NCBI GenBank assembly: GCA_040830545.1
Contig: JBFOMB010000157.1
Span: 1 to 21,883, forward strand
From: HXMU1420-2 sp040830545
GTDB taxonomy: Bacteria > Pseudomonadota > Alphaproteobacteria > Rhodobacterales > Rhodobacteraceae
Direction of reading: 5' to 3'
Length of the DNA stretch: 21,883 nt
Shown here one piece after another: positions 1 through 7,449 of the stretch. Made by a program: the position numbers and the translations under genes. Each line of letters opens with the position of its first letter. Positions within the stretch are counted from its first letter, which is position 1. The notes beneath the pieces were generated by a model. That model ran no database searches. It saw only the letters and a list, made by a program, of their open reading frames with translations, and had not been told where the DNA came from.

Positions 1-61
1 TCTTTTCCAAACCACGTTCATCCTGCATCCAGCCCATCGAACTCTCCCCCCGATTCAGGTT

Positions 62-1039
62 ATGTCGCAATTGGATCAGATATTGCGGCAGGCTCGCGCC
101 ATTGGGAAGGTCATGACAGGACCCAAAACCGACCATCCGTTTGCGGCGGCGCTGTTCATGATTGCTGCGATGGCGGTGATCGGGGTGATCGACAATTATA
201 TCGCGCCGCTCGCGCAGCATATCGGACTGTGGCAGTTTCACCTGACAAGGGCTGTGGTGGCCTTGCCGCTCGTTGCGATCTTACCGCTGTTGGGGCTGGG
301 CGCGATTCGGCCACATCGGGTGTGGGCGGTGGCCGTGCGTTCTGTTCTGCTGGCGGTGTCGATGTTGTTCTACTTTTCGGCGCTGGCGATGATGCCGATT
401 GCACAGGCTTTGGCCGGGCTTTTCACATCACCGATTTTCATTTTGCTAGTCTCGGCAGGATTCATGGGCCAGCGCATCGGAATTTGGCGGATCAGTGCGG
501 TGGCGTTGGGGTTCATCGGCATTCTGTTTGTATTGCAACCGAACCCGAATGATTTCGACTTGCTGATCCTGGTTCCGGTTTGCGCGGGGTTCTTCTATGC
601 GCTGTCGGCCCTGGCCACGCGCACACTTTGTGCCGGTGAAAGCACAGTGGCGATTCTGGCGGGGATGTGGGTGACGCTGGGTGCCATGGGCGCGCTGGGC
701 AGTCTGGTTCTGGCGCTCTGGCCATTGTGGACGCCGGGAGATGACGTCTTGTTCGTGTCCCGTCCTTGGGTCTGGCCGATGTGGGATGCGGTGCCGCTGG
801 TGGTGATGCAGGCGGTCGGGTCCGTTGTAGGCGTGTTCATGATCATCAAGGCTTACCAACTGGGCGAGCCGTCTTATGTCTCGGTATTTGAATACTCTGT
901 CATGATCTTCGGTCCGCTGTTTGCCTGGGTTGCCTTTGGCCAACAGGTGAGTGCGCTGCAGGGAATTGGCGTTCTGTGTATCATCGGGGCCGGGACGATC
1001 ATTGCGCTGCGCAACAGACCAGATAACGTGATCGCATGA
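62..1039 (+). CDS. EamA/DMT-family membrane transporter
   Basis: The 325-residue product is almost entirely hydrophobic segments broken by short charged loops. It fits the ten-helix, two-repeat layout of EamA (drug/metabolite transporter) proteins, which are about 280-320 residues. The first helix starts near residue 27 after a polar N-terminus; the last ends near residue 316, followed by a short basic tail (ALRNRPDN). The second half carries the usual EamA text (AYQLGEPSYVSVFEYS, then GPLFAWVAFG). Such proteins export or import small metabolites in the inner membrane; the substrate cannot be read from sequence. The ATG at 62 has only a weak ribosome-binding site (CAGGT); an internal ATG at 113 follows GGGAAGG but too closely. 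The stop overlaps the next gene's ATG in an ATGA, so the two are probably translated together. The promoter lies in or before the first 61 bases. Confidence 0.88.
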   Translation: MSQLDQILRQARAIGKVMTGPKTDHPFAAALFMIAAMAVIGVIDNYIAPLAQHIGLWQFHLTRAVVALPLVAILPLLGLGAIRPHRVWAVAVRSVLLAVSMLFYFSALAMMPIAQALAGLFTSPIFILLVSAGFMGQRIGIWRISAVALGFIGILFVLQPNPNDFDLLILVPVCAGFFYALSALATRTLCAGESTVAILAGMWVTLGAMGALGSLVLALWPLWTPGDDVLFVSRPWVWPMWDAVPLVVMQAVGSVVGVFMIIKAYQLGEPSYVSVFEYSVMIFGPLFAWVAFGQQVSALQGIGVLCIIGAGTIIALRNRPDNVIA

Positions 1040-1683
1040 TCATCAGTATCGGGCGCAGATACATCTTTGTCCACATCCCCAAGACTGGCGGCACAGCCAT
1101 GGCGCTGGCGCTGGAGGATCGGGCGATGAAGGATGACATCATGCTGGGTGATACGCCCAAGGCGCGCAAACGGCGGCGCCGTGTGCAGGGGGCAAAGACG
1201 CGCGGGCGGTTGTGGAAACACTCAACGCTTGCGGACATTGAAGGATTGCTGCCACCGGGTACGCTGGAAGGGTTGTTTGCCTTTACCCTGGTTCGCAATC
1301 CCTGGGACCGGATGGTGAGTTACTATCATTGGCTCCAAACGCAGAACTTTGAGCACTCTGCAGTGAAGCTGTCCAAGGAACTGGATTTCAACGATTTCGT
1401 TCTGAATCCCAGTACCCGTGCGGGCCAAAAGGCGGGGACTGCTACACGGTACATGACCCGTGCGGACGGGCACGAACAATGTGCGGCCTATATTCGGATC
1501 GAGGCGTATCATGAGGACATTGCGCCATTGGCTGCACATTTGGGGTTCACGCCGACCTTACCGCGCACCAATACATCTGAACGAGACCGCGATTACCGCC
1601 GCTATTTCAATGATTCGACAGCCGAGGTGGTCGCCCAAGATTGTCAGGCGGACATTACTCACTTCGGGTACACGTTTGGTTAA
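1036..1683 (+). CDS. Sulfotransferase family 2 (Sulfotransfer_2-like) protein
   Basis: The 215-residue product has both PAPS-binding signatures of cytosolic and Golgi-type sulfotransferases: the 5'-phosphosulfate loop HIPKTGGT (residues 13-20) and the 3'-phosphate region RNPWDRMVSYY (87-97). The C-terminal text (LPRTNTSER, then YRRYFND and a final FGY) is usual for bacterial members related to carbohydrate sulfotransferases. The expected reaction is transfer of sulfate from PAPS to a hydroxyl or amine of a sugar or other acceptor; the acceptor is unknown. A strongly basic stretch (KARKRRRR, residues 42-49) lies between the motifs. No signal peptide or membrane segment is evident, so it should be cytoplasmic. 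The ATG overlaps the transporter stop by 4 nt, implying co-translation; the transporter might move the acceptor or product, but that is inference. Family assignment is firm, substrate open. Confidence 0.88.
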   Translation: MIISIGRRYIFVHIPKTGGTAMALALEDRAMKDDIMLGDTPKARKRRRRVQGAKTRGRLWKHSTLADIEGLLPPGTLEGLFAFTLVRNPWDRMVSYYHWLQTQNFEHSAVKLSKELDFNDFVLNPSTRAGQKAGTATRYMTRADGHEQCAAYIRIEAYHEDIAPLAAHLGFTPTLPRTNTSERDRDYRRYFNDSTAEVVAQDCQADITHFGYTFG

Positions 1684-1693
1684 CCCAATTGTC

Positions 1694-1734
1694 GACAGTT
1701 TGGCATCAATCCGGCCAAATCACCCAAAACTGTC
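1694..1734. repeat. Inverted repeat downstream of the sulfotransferase gene
   Basis: GACAGTTT at 1694-1701 is the exact reverse complement of AAACTGTC at 1727-1734, starting 10 nt after the sulfotransferase stop. The stem extends by two GC pairs if one base is bulged. No T-run follows, so it is not a classical terminator. It could end the transcript by another route, protect an mRNA 3' end, or be an operator for the Hint gene at 1858. Confidence 0.35.
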
Positions 1735-1857
1735 ATACGATTCCACAACAGTGCCCCCAATTTGCCGCTTTTGCGGCCCGGGCCGGACACTCGAATCATC
1801 AAATTTGGTCTTGCGAGGCCGAAATCAAAGTCTTCGGTCACATCTGGGGAAGAAGAG

Positions 1858-2535
1858 ATGTTCGATTGGTTCAAATCCGGCAAGGAAAATGCCGAACTGG
1901 AAGCAGACACCGCCCTGCCAGGCGACCGTCTGACAATTACTGCTCAAAGCGGCCTGCTGTCGGGGACACACGTGGCCTCGAATCTGGGCTGGCGTAAGGT
2001 CGAGGCACTGAGCGTCGGGGACAAGGTGCTGACCTTTGACAACTCGATGCAGACCATCACCGACATCCGGCGTGAAACGCTGTTTATCGGGGAACGCGGC
2101 CACGCCCATCCGACCACTCTGCCGGTCCATGTGCCCAAGGGCGCGCTTTATAACAGGTGTGATTTGTGGTTGATGCCGGAACAAGGCCTGTTGATCGAAA
2201 GCGATGCAGCCAGCGACGCGCTGGGCGATCCGTTTGCCATTGTATCCGCGCAGTCGCTGACCGGTTTCCGCGGCATCTGCCGTGAAGCGCCGTCAGATCA
2301 GCTGGAAATCACCACGCTGTCTTTTGAACAGGATGAAGTGGTGTACGCCGAGGGCGGATTGCTGGCCTACTGCCCGCAGCCAAGGGATTTCCTGATGGAT
2401 GAACTGACCGGACAGCATGGCATCTACGAAGTTCTGGATCGCAATCAGGGCCGATATTTGGTGGAATGCCTGGTGGCGGAGGATTGCGCTCGTGGCATCA
2501 CTTATGATCCTGAAGAGGTCGCCCTGCTGGCATAG
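1858..2535 (+). CDS. Hint (hedgehog/intein-like) domain protein, degenerate active site
   Basis: The frame is open from 1762, but the ATG at 1858 preceded by GGGGAAGAAGAG is the likely start, giving 225 residues. Residues about 25-190 resemble the Hint domains common in Roseobacter proteins: an opening GT-x-VAS strand (36-41), then VEALSVGDKVLTFD (48-61), LPVHVPKGAL (88-97) and the late LWLMPEQGLLIES block (103-115). In catalytic Hint domains the first block starts with Cys (C-x-x-x-G-T) and the late block contains a His (SPQH-type). Here the Cys position is Gly32 (Ser31 just before it) and the late block reads MPEQG with no His. It is therefore probably not self-processing. No calcium-binding repeat or secretion signal accompanies it. 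It is preceded by a 174-base gap and its 3' end overlaps the convergent membrane-protein gene by 34 nt. Role unknown. Confidence 0.72.
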   Translation: MFDWFKSGKENAELEADTALPGDRLTITAQSGLLSGTHVASNLGWRKVEALSVGDKVLTFDNSMQTITDIRRETLFIGERGHAHPTTLPVHVPKGALYNRCDLWLMPEQGLLIESDAASDALGDPFAIVSAQSLTGFRGICREAPSDQLEITTLSFEQDEVVYAEGGLLAYCPQPRDFLMDELTGQHGIYEVLDRNQGRYLVECLVAEDCARGITYDPEEVALLA

Positions 2536-3473
2536 GCCCGTTCTGCCGCGGACCAGATGACACTAAACAGCGTTGCCAACGCCACGCTGAGCAGGACCGC
2601 AAAAACCGCAGCCTCGACCCGGAACAGTGCCGCGTGAACCGACGGTGCAGTGGCCAACAGGATCGCGGCAGAGAAGGCGGCAGGGGCATATGGCCCGGGA
2701 TGAGGCAGCATCCGCAGGCCCAGAACCAGCACCACCGCCGACAATGCCAACAGAACCCATACGGGTAATCCCAGATGAATCGCCATCAGCGCGCCAAGGC
2801 TGCCGCCCACAGCTCCTACGCCGAACCGAAGTGCTCCCCGCACAACCTGACCTGGCGGGGCCAATCCCCGTGTGATGAACAGCAACGCCAGAAGGTGCGC
2901 CATCCCGTCATGGACGTGATGCACGGCAAAAACGGCTATCGCCAATCCCACAATCAGGAAAGCAGCCAATCCAACACCAAAGGCGCGTGGGGCAGGGGGC
3001 TGTACCGCTTGTCCAGCGAGTGGCGTCAGTTGGATCAATCCCCAGCCTGCGGCCAAAGCCAGCAACGCAGGTAATAAGGCGTCGTTAGCATTGGGCATGG
3101 CCGGGATCAGGTGCAGCCCTGTGCACATGAAAATCGCCAGCACGCCAGACCGTCCCCCGGTCCGTACGGCCTCTGCCCCCGCAATGGCGCTGAGCGCAAG
3201 GGCAACGGCGTAGAGCATCGGTTTCGATGGGTCGCCGGCGAGGATCACGACCCCAACCGCGCCCGCGATCAGGGGCCATGGGATGCGATGGCGCGGGCTC
3301 AGCAAGGCACCGAACATGCCTGCAGCTAATCCGGGAATTGCTGCAGGGGCGCGTCCTGTGAAGTAGGCAAAGGACGGTGTCAGAACGACAACGCCCACAG
3401 CTACCAACACAAAGATAGCCGGCCAGGGCATCACTCCTGACCGGCTATTGGTGTTATGCGCGGCGTTTGTCAC
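2502..3473 (-). CDS. FUSC-like integral membrane protein
   Basis: This 323-residue protein is nearly all membrane segments, about ten helices in two halves separated near residues 150-165 by a Gln/Pro-rich loop. The second half (LRFGVGAVGGSLGALMAIHLGL, then GPYAPAAFSAAILL) resembles the FUSC-type repeat of fusaric acid and aromatic acid exporters, but the large cytoplasmic domain of AaeB-type pumps is missing. Family assignment is therefore moderate. A histidine cluster (HHVH at 185-188, H193) sits at the start of a helix and could bind metal or couple protons. The likely start is GTG at 3473, nine bases past the fadJ stop, so it should be the last gene of the fad transcript; the ribosome-binding site is weak. 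An internal GTG or ATG near residues 14-15, after AGGA, is an alternative. It may move a carboxylic acid or related metabolite, which is inference from position. Confidence 0.65.
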   Translation of the reverse strand: MTNAAHNTNSRSGVMPWPAIFVLVAVGVVVLTPSFAYFTGRAPAAIPGLAAGMFGALLSPRHRIPWPLIAGAVGVVILAGDPSKPMLYAVALALSAIAGAEAVRTGGRSGVLAIFMCTGLHLIPAMPNANDALLPALLALAAGWGLIQLTPLAGQAVQPPAPRAFGVGLAAFLIVGLAIAVFAVHHVHDGMAHLLALLFITRGLAPPGQVVRGALRFGVGAVGGSLGALMAIHLGLPVWVLLALSAVVLVLGLRMLPHPGPYAPAAFSAAILLATAPSVHAALFRVEAAVFAVLLSVALATLFSVIWSAAERAYASRATSSGS

Positions 3474-3482
3474 CGCGCCAGT

Positions 3483-5684
3483 TTACGCTGCTGCGGCCTG
3501 CGGGGAAAAGCGTCCGTAGAAGGTTTCACCCTTTTCCGCCATCTCGCGCAGCAACGGCGGGCAGGAGAACCGCTCGCCAAATTGCGCGGTCAGCTGGTCA
3601 CAACGTTCTGCAGCATAGGCCGCACCGATCATGTCGAGCCATGCAAACGGCCCACCAGACCAAGGGGCAAAGCCCCAGCCCAAGATCGCGCCAACGTCCC
3701 CTTCGCGGATGTCTTCCAGCACGCCTTCTTCGAGCGCGCGTACGGCTTCGAGAACCTGAGAGAACATCAGCCGGTCCTGCACGTCCTGCAACGCGGGCTG
3801 TTCTTCGGCCAGCGGGTATTTGTCATGGATGCCTTTCCAGTATCCGGTCCGCTTGCCCTTTTCGTCGTAGTCGAAGTAACCAGCCTTGGACTTGCGGCCC
3901 AGACGGCCCTGTTCTTCCATCCAGACGATCATGTTGTCGGCTTCGGACCCTGGGTACTCGTTGCCCATGGCCGCTTTGGTGGCTTTCATGATCTTCACCG
4001 CCAGGTCGATGGAGGTTTCATCCCCCAACTGCACCGGTCCAACCGGGAAGCCCAGCTGTTCCGCTGCATGGTCGATCATCCACGGCGCGACGCCTTCAGT
4101 GATCATGCGGCTGGCTTCGCCGCCATAAGGGATGATGCAGCGGTTGGCGTAGAAGAAGCGCGCATCGTTGACCACGATCGGCGTCTTGCGGATCTGGCGC
4201 ACGTAATCCAGTGCCTTTGCCACCGCACGGTCGCCGGTTTCCTTGCCCTTGATGATCTCAACCAGCAACATCCGCTCGACCGGCGAGAAGAAGTGGATGC
4301 CGATGAACTGTTCTGGCCGCACGCTTGCCTTTGCCAGACCGGTAATCGGCAGAGTGGAGGTGTTAGAGGCAAAGATACAGGTCTCGGGAATGATCGCTTC
4401 GACCTTCTTGGTCATCTCGGCCTTGACCTCGGGGTCTTCGAACACGGCTTCGATGATCAGGTCGCAGTGTTTCAACTGATCCAGATCGGGCGTCGCGGTG
4501 ATCTTATCCAGCAGCGCAGCCTTTTTCTCTTCGGTGGCTTTATCGCGCTTGATGCCCTTGTCCATGTAGCTTTCGGAATAGGCCTTGCCGCGATCGGCGC
4601 TTTCCTGATCGCGGTCGATCAGAACAACGTCCATGCCCGCCTGTGCCGACACCAACGCAATGCCCGCGCCCATCATGCCTGCGCCCAGAACGCCCAGCTT
4701 CTTCACGCGCTGATCTTCGACACCTTCGGGACGCACCGCGCCTTTCTCCAAGGCTTCCTTGTTCACGAACAGGGACCGCATCATTGCGCCCGAGGACGGG
4801 TTCATTAGCAGGTTGGTGAACCAGCGTGCTTCGATCCGCAGAGCGGTGTCAAAGTCGACCAGCGCGCCTTCGTAAACCGCGCTCAGCAGAGCCTTGGGCG
4901 CAGGATAGGCACCCTTGGTGCGGCCATTGATCATGGCACTGGCCCCGACAAAGTTCATGAAGCCCGCCGGATGATAGGGCGCACCGCCCGGCATTTTGTA
5001 GCCTTTGGCGTCCCACGGCTTGACCAGATCGGCGTCCTTGGCGTTCAGAACCCATTCCTTGGCGGCTGCCAGAGGATCCTCGACCACCTCGTCAATGATG
5101 CCCGCGCCTTTGGCTTTCTTCGGCTCCAGCATCTTGCCTTCCAGCAGCAGCGGGGCAGCAGCGACCGCGCCCAGCTTCTTGGCCAGACGTGTGGTGCCGC
5201 CCGCGCCGGGGAAAATACCGACCAGAATTTCCGGCAGACCCAGACGTGCCTTGGGGTTGTCGGCTACAAAAATGCGGTGCGTGGCCAGTGGCAGTTCCAG
5301 GCCGATGCCCGCCGCCGTGCCGGGCAGAGCCGACGCAATCGGCTTACCACCCTTCTTGGATTTCCGGTCCATTCCCGCCAGTTCGATTTTGCGCAGCAGG
5401 CCGTGCATTTGCATCGTGCCCTCGAACAGTCCCTTAGCCGGGTTGTCGCCCGCGTCGTCGCGCATGCCTGCCAGCACGGTCAGGTCCATGCCGCCCGCAA
5501 AGCTGTCGAGTTTGCCGCTGGTGATGACGATGCCCTTCACCGCCTCATCCGCCAGCGCGTCGTCAATGCAGTCGCTCAGTTCCTGCAACGCGTCCAGACG
5601 CATCACGTTCATGGATTTGTCGGCCACATCCCACGTGATCACGGCGACGCCATCATCGCCCTTCGCCATTGTAAAATCAGTCAT
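3483..5684 (-). CDS. fadJ: Bifunctional enoyl-CoA hydratase / 3-hydroxyacyl-CoA dehydrogenase
   Basis: The 733-residue product is a full-length fatty-acid oxidation alpha subunit. Residues 1-200 form a crotonase domain: AGGMDL (63-68), GIGLELPLATHRI with Glu130, and GLPEILVGIFPGAGGT with Glu152, the two acidic residues expected for hydratase catalysis. Residues about 328-510 form the NAD-binding 3-hydroxyacyl-CoA dehydrogenase domain with GVLGAGMMGAG (331-341), SNTSTLPIT (440-448) and catalytic His464 in HFFSP; the C-terminal helical domain follows (GYFDYDEKGKR). It hydrates 2-enoyl-CoA to 3-hydroxyacyl-CoA and oxidises this to 3-ketoacyl-CoA in the cytoplasm. Its ATG lies inside the last codons of the cupin gene (8-nt overlap) with GGAGA upstream, so translation is coupled. 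The cupin separates it from the thiolase, its usual beta subunit. FadJ and FadB cannot be separated by eye; length and motifs fit FadJ. Confidence 0.95.
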   Translation of the reverse strand: MTDFTMAKGDDGVAVITWDVADKSMNVMRLDALQELSDCIDDALADEAVKGIVITSGKLDSFAGGMDLTVLAGMRDDAGDNPAKGLFEGTMQMHGLLRKIELAGMDRKSKKGGKPIASALPGTAAGIGLELPLATHRIFVADNPKARLGLPEILVGIFPGAGGTTRLAKKLGAVAAAPLLLEGKMLEPKKAKGAGIIDEVVEDPLAAAKEWVLNAKDADLVKPWDAKGYKMPGGAPYHPAGFMNFVGASAMINGRTKGAYPAPKALLSAVYEGALVDFDTALRIEARWFTNLLMNPSSGAMMRSLFVNKEALEKGAVRPEGVEDQRVKKLGVLGAGMMGAGIALVSAQAGMDVVLIDRDQESADRGKAYSESYMDKGIKRDKATEEKKAALLDKITATPDLDQLKHCDLIIEAVFEDPEVKAEMTKKVEAIIPETCIFASNTSTLPITGLAKASVRPEQFIGIHFFSPVERMLLVEIIKGKETGDRAVAKALDYVRQIRKTPIVVNDARFFYANRCIIPYGGEASRMITEGVAPWMIDHAAEQLGFPVGPVQLGDETSIDLAVKIMKATKAAMGNEYPGSEADNMIVWMEEQGRLGRKSKAGYFDYDEKGKRTGYWKGIHDKYPLAEEQPALQDVQDRLMFSQVLEAVRALEEGVLEDIREGDVGAILGWGFAPWSGGPFAWLDMIGAAYAAERCDQLTAQFGERFSCPPLLREMAEKGETFYGRFSPQAAAA

Positions 5685-6165
5685 TTTCGTCTCCGATCTG
5701 GTCAGCCGTCAACGGGCTGCCGTCCTGTTTCGTGAAATGGTCGCCGGTCTCGTCCGCCGTGACCATCATATCTATGTCGCTGTAGTAGACCGTCTCGGTC
5801 GGGGTGCGCGTGCCGATCACGAGGAAGGCCGCGCGGGTGTCAGACCGGTTCACCAGATGGTGCCCGTTTTCCACGCCCGCAGGCCAGGCCGCGCAATCGC
5901 CCGGACGCATCACGATTTCGCCCTCATCCTCGACCAGCACCAACTCGCCTTCTGTCACCATGGCAAACTCGTCCTGCTGCACCTGATAGTGCCGCAGAGA
6001 CGAAGCAGCGCCGGGGTCAAGGTAGACGAGGTTCACGCCGTATTGTGACAGCCCGCCTTCGTCCCCCAGCGCCAGCCACGAGCGGCCATCCACCGCGCGC
6101 GCCAGCTTACCCGGGTAGCTTGACCCGCTGCTGATTGCGATCTGGCTGAGGTCGAGTTTCGGCAT
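5677..6165 (-). CDS. Small cupin-domain protein
   Basis: The 162-residue product from the ATG at 6165 is a single cupin beta-barrel. Motif 1 is SSLRHYQVQQDEFAMVTEGE, with His59 and Glu66; the usual second His of H-x-H is Gln61. Motif 2 is GDCAAWPAGVENGHHLVN. The metal site may therefore be weakened or altered. Related proteins are annotated only as cupins or mannose-6-phosphate isomerase-like. The frame is open 16 codons further upstream, but the ATG at 6165 forms a TGATG with the thiolase stop and is the natural start. Its 3' end overlaps the fadJ start by 8 nt, so the cupin is locked translationally between the two beta-oxidation genes. The C-terminus (YYSDIDMM, then a polar tail) lies outside the barrel. 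Function unknown; it may bind an acyl-CoA-derived ligand or act as an accessory to the Fad enzymes, which is inference. Confidence 0.85.
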   Translation of the reverse strand: MPKLDLSQIAISSGSSYPGKLARAVDGRSWLALGDEGGLSQYGVNLVYLDPGAASSLRHYQVQQDEFAMVTEGELVLVEDEGEIVMRPGDCAAWPAGVENGHHLVNRSDTRAAFLVIGTRTPTETVYYSDIDMMVTADETGDHFTKQDGSPLTADQIGDEND

Positions 6166-7376
6166 CAGACCCGCTCGATGATCGTGGCCGCGCCCATGCC
6201 GGATGCGATGCACAGCGTCGCCAGCCCGGTTTCCTTGTCCGCGCGTTCCATTTCATCCAGCAACGTGCCGATGATCATCGCGCCGGTCGCGCCCAGCGGG
6301 TGACCCATCGCAATGGCACCACCGTTCACATTAACCTTGTCACTGTCCACATCAAACGCCTGCATGAATCGCAGCACGACCGAGGCGAAGGCTTCGTTCA
6401 CTTCGAACAGGTCGATGTCGCCAATCTCCATCCCGTTGTCTTTCAGGATTTTCTCGGTCACCGGAACCGGGCCGGTCAGCATGATGGTCGGGTCGGTTCC
6501 GATCTTTGCCGTGGCGCGGATGCGGGCGCGGGGTTTTAGGCCCCATTTCTCGCCAAATTCCTTGTTGCCGATCAGCACGGCTGCGGACCCGTCCACGATA
6601 CCCGAGGAGTTGCCGGCATGGTGCACATGCTCGATCTTTTCCAGTTCTGGGTATTTCAGCAGCGCTACCTTGTCGAAGCCCGGCATCTGTTCCCCCATCA
6701 TCTGGAAGGACGGGTTCAGCGACCCCAGCGACTGCATGTCGGTGCCCGGGCGCATGTATTCATCATGATCCAGAATGGTCAGGCCGTTCTGATCCTTCAC
6801 CTGGATCACGGACTTCGAAAACCGCTTGTCTTCCCACGCCGCTGCCGCACGTTTCTGGGATTCCACGGCAAAGCTGTCTGCATCATCGCGCGTAAAGCCG
6901 TATTTGGTCGCGATGATGTCCGCGCTGATGCCCTGCGGCACAAAATAGGTGCCCATGGCCACTGAAGGGTCCGCAGCAATCGCCGCCCCGTCCGAGCCCA
7001 TGGCCACGCGGCCCATCATCTCGACCCCACCGGCGATGTAGGCCTCACCCGCGCCGCCGCGCACCTGATTGGCCGCGAGGTTCACCGCTTCCATGCCTGA
7101 GGCACAGAACCGGTTGATCGCCAGACCGGGGATGGATTCGTCGAGGTCCGAAGCCAGCACGGCAGACCGCGCCAGACAGCCGCCCTGTTCCATCACCTGC
7201 GTGACGTTGCCCCAGATCACATCCTCGACCGCATGGCCGTCCAGGTTGTTGCGCTCCTTGATCGCGTTCAACGTCAGCGCGCTGAGACGTAGCGAGGTCA
7301 CTTCATGCAGGCTGCCATCCTTGCGGCCTTTGCCCCGCGGCGTGCGCAGCGAGTCATAGATATAGGCTTCGGTCAT
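6165..7376 (-). CDS. fadA: Acetyl-CoA C-acyltransferase (thiolase)
   Basis: The 403-residue protein is a standard thiolase with all catalytic residues: nucleophile Cys91 in NRFCASGMEAVN, His359 in GGAIAMGHPLGATGA, and Cys389 in CIASGMGAATI. It cleaves 3-ketoacyl-CoA with CoA to give acetyl-CoA and a shortened acyl-CoA, and is the beta subunit partner of the FadJ/FadB protein encoded downstream. The N-terminus (MTEAYIYDSLRTPRGKGRKDGS) is typical of FadA-like thiolases of alphaproteobacteria. The ATG at 7376 is preceded by AAAGGA about 10 nt away. The stop overlaps the cupin ATG by one base (TGATG). The 73 bases upstream could hold a promoter or simply link it to the GST gene. A biosynthetic acetoacetyl-CoA thiolase is the alternative, but linkage to fadJ favours degradation. 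Confidence 0.93.
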   Translation of the reverse strand: MTEAYIYDSLRTPRGKGRKDGSLHEVTSLRLSALTLNAIKERNNLDGHAVEDVIWGNVTQVMEQGGCLARSAVLASDLDESIPGLAINRFCASGMEAVNLAANQVRGGAGEAYIAGGVEMMGRVAMGSDGAAIAADPSVAMGTYFVPQGISADIIATKYGFTRDDADSFAVESQKRAAAAWEDKRFSKSVIQVKDQNGLTILDHDEYMRPGTDMQSLGSLNPSFQMMGEQMPGFDKVALLKYPELEKIEHVHHAGNSSGIVDGSAAVLIGNKEFGEKWGLKPRARIRATAKIGTDPTIMLTGPVPVTEKILKDNGMEIGDIDLFEVNEAFASVVLRFMQAFDVDSDKVNVNGGAIAMGHPLGATGAMIIGTLLDEMERADKETGLATLCIASGMGAATIIERV

Positions 7377-7449
7377 GTGAGATTGTCCTTTCTTCAGGAA
7401 CGCATTCCGTGTTGGGGGTAGGGCACGCGGAACGCGCCCCGTTAGTCGG

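Noticed and set aside
1764..1777. GCCGC-TTTT-GCGGC hairpin upstream of the Hint gene
   Set aside because: Five-base arms occur often by chance in GC-rich DNA, and no T-run follows.
3456..4808. 450-codon open frame on the plus strand, antisense to fadJ
   Set aside because: It mirrors a certain gene in GC-rich DNA, has no ribosome-binding site and no recognisable domain; its composition is what the opposite strand of a well-coded gene gives.
4971..6048. Two overlapping plus-strand open frames of 254 and 347 codons opposite fadJ and the cupin gene
   Set aside because: Low-complexity composition typical of reverse-strand shadows; the minus-strand proteins have clear catalytic motifs.
7377..7449. 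GC-rich imperfect hairpin between the GST and thiolase genes, as a terminator
   Set aside because: The stem needs bulges and is not followed by T residues on the transcribed strand.
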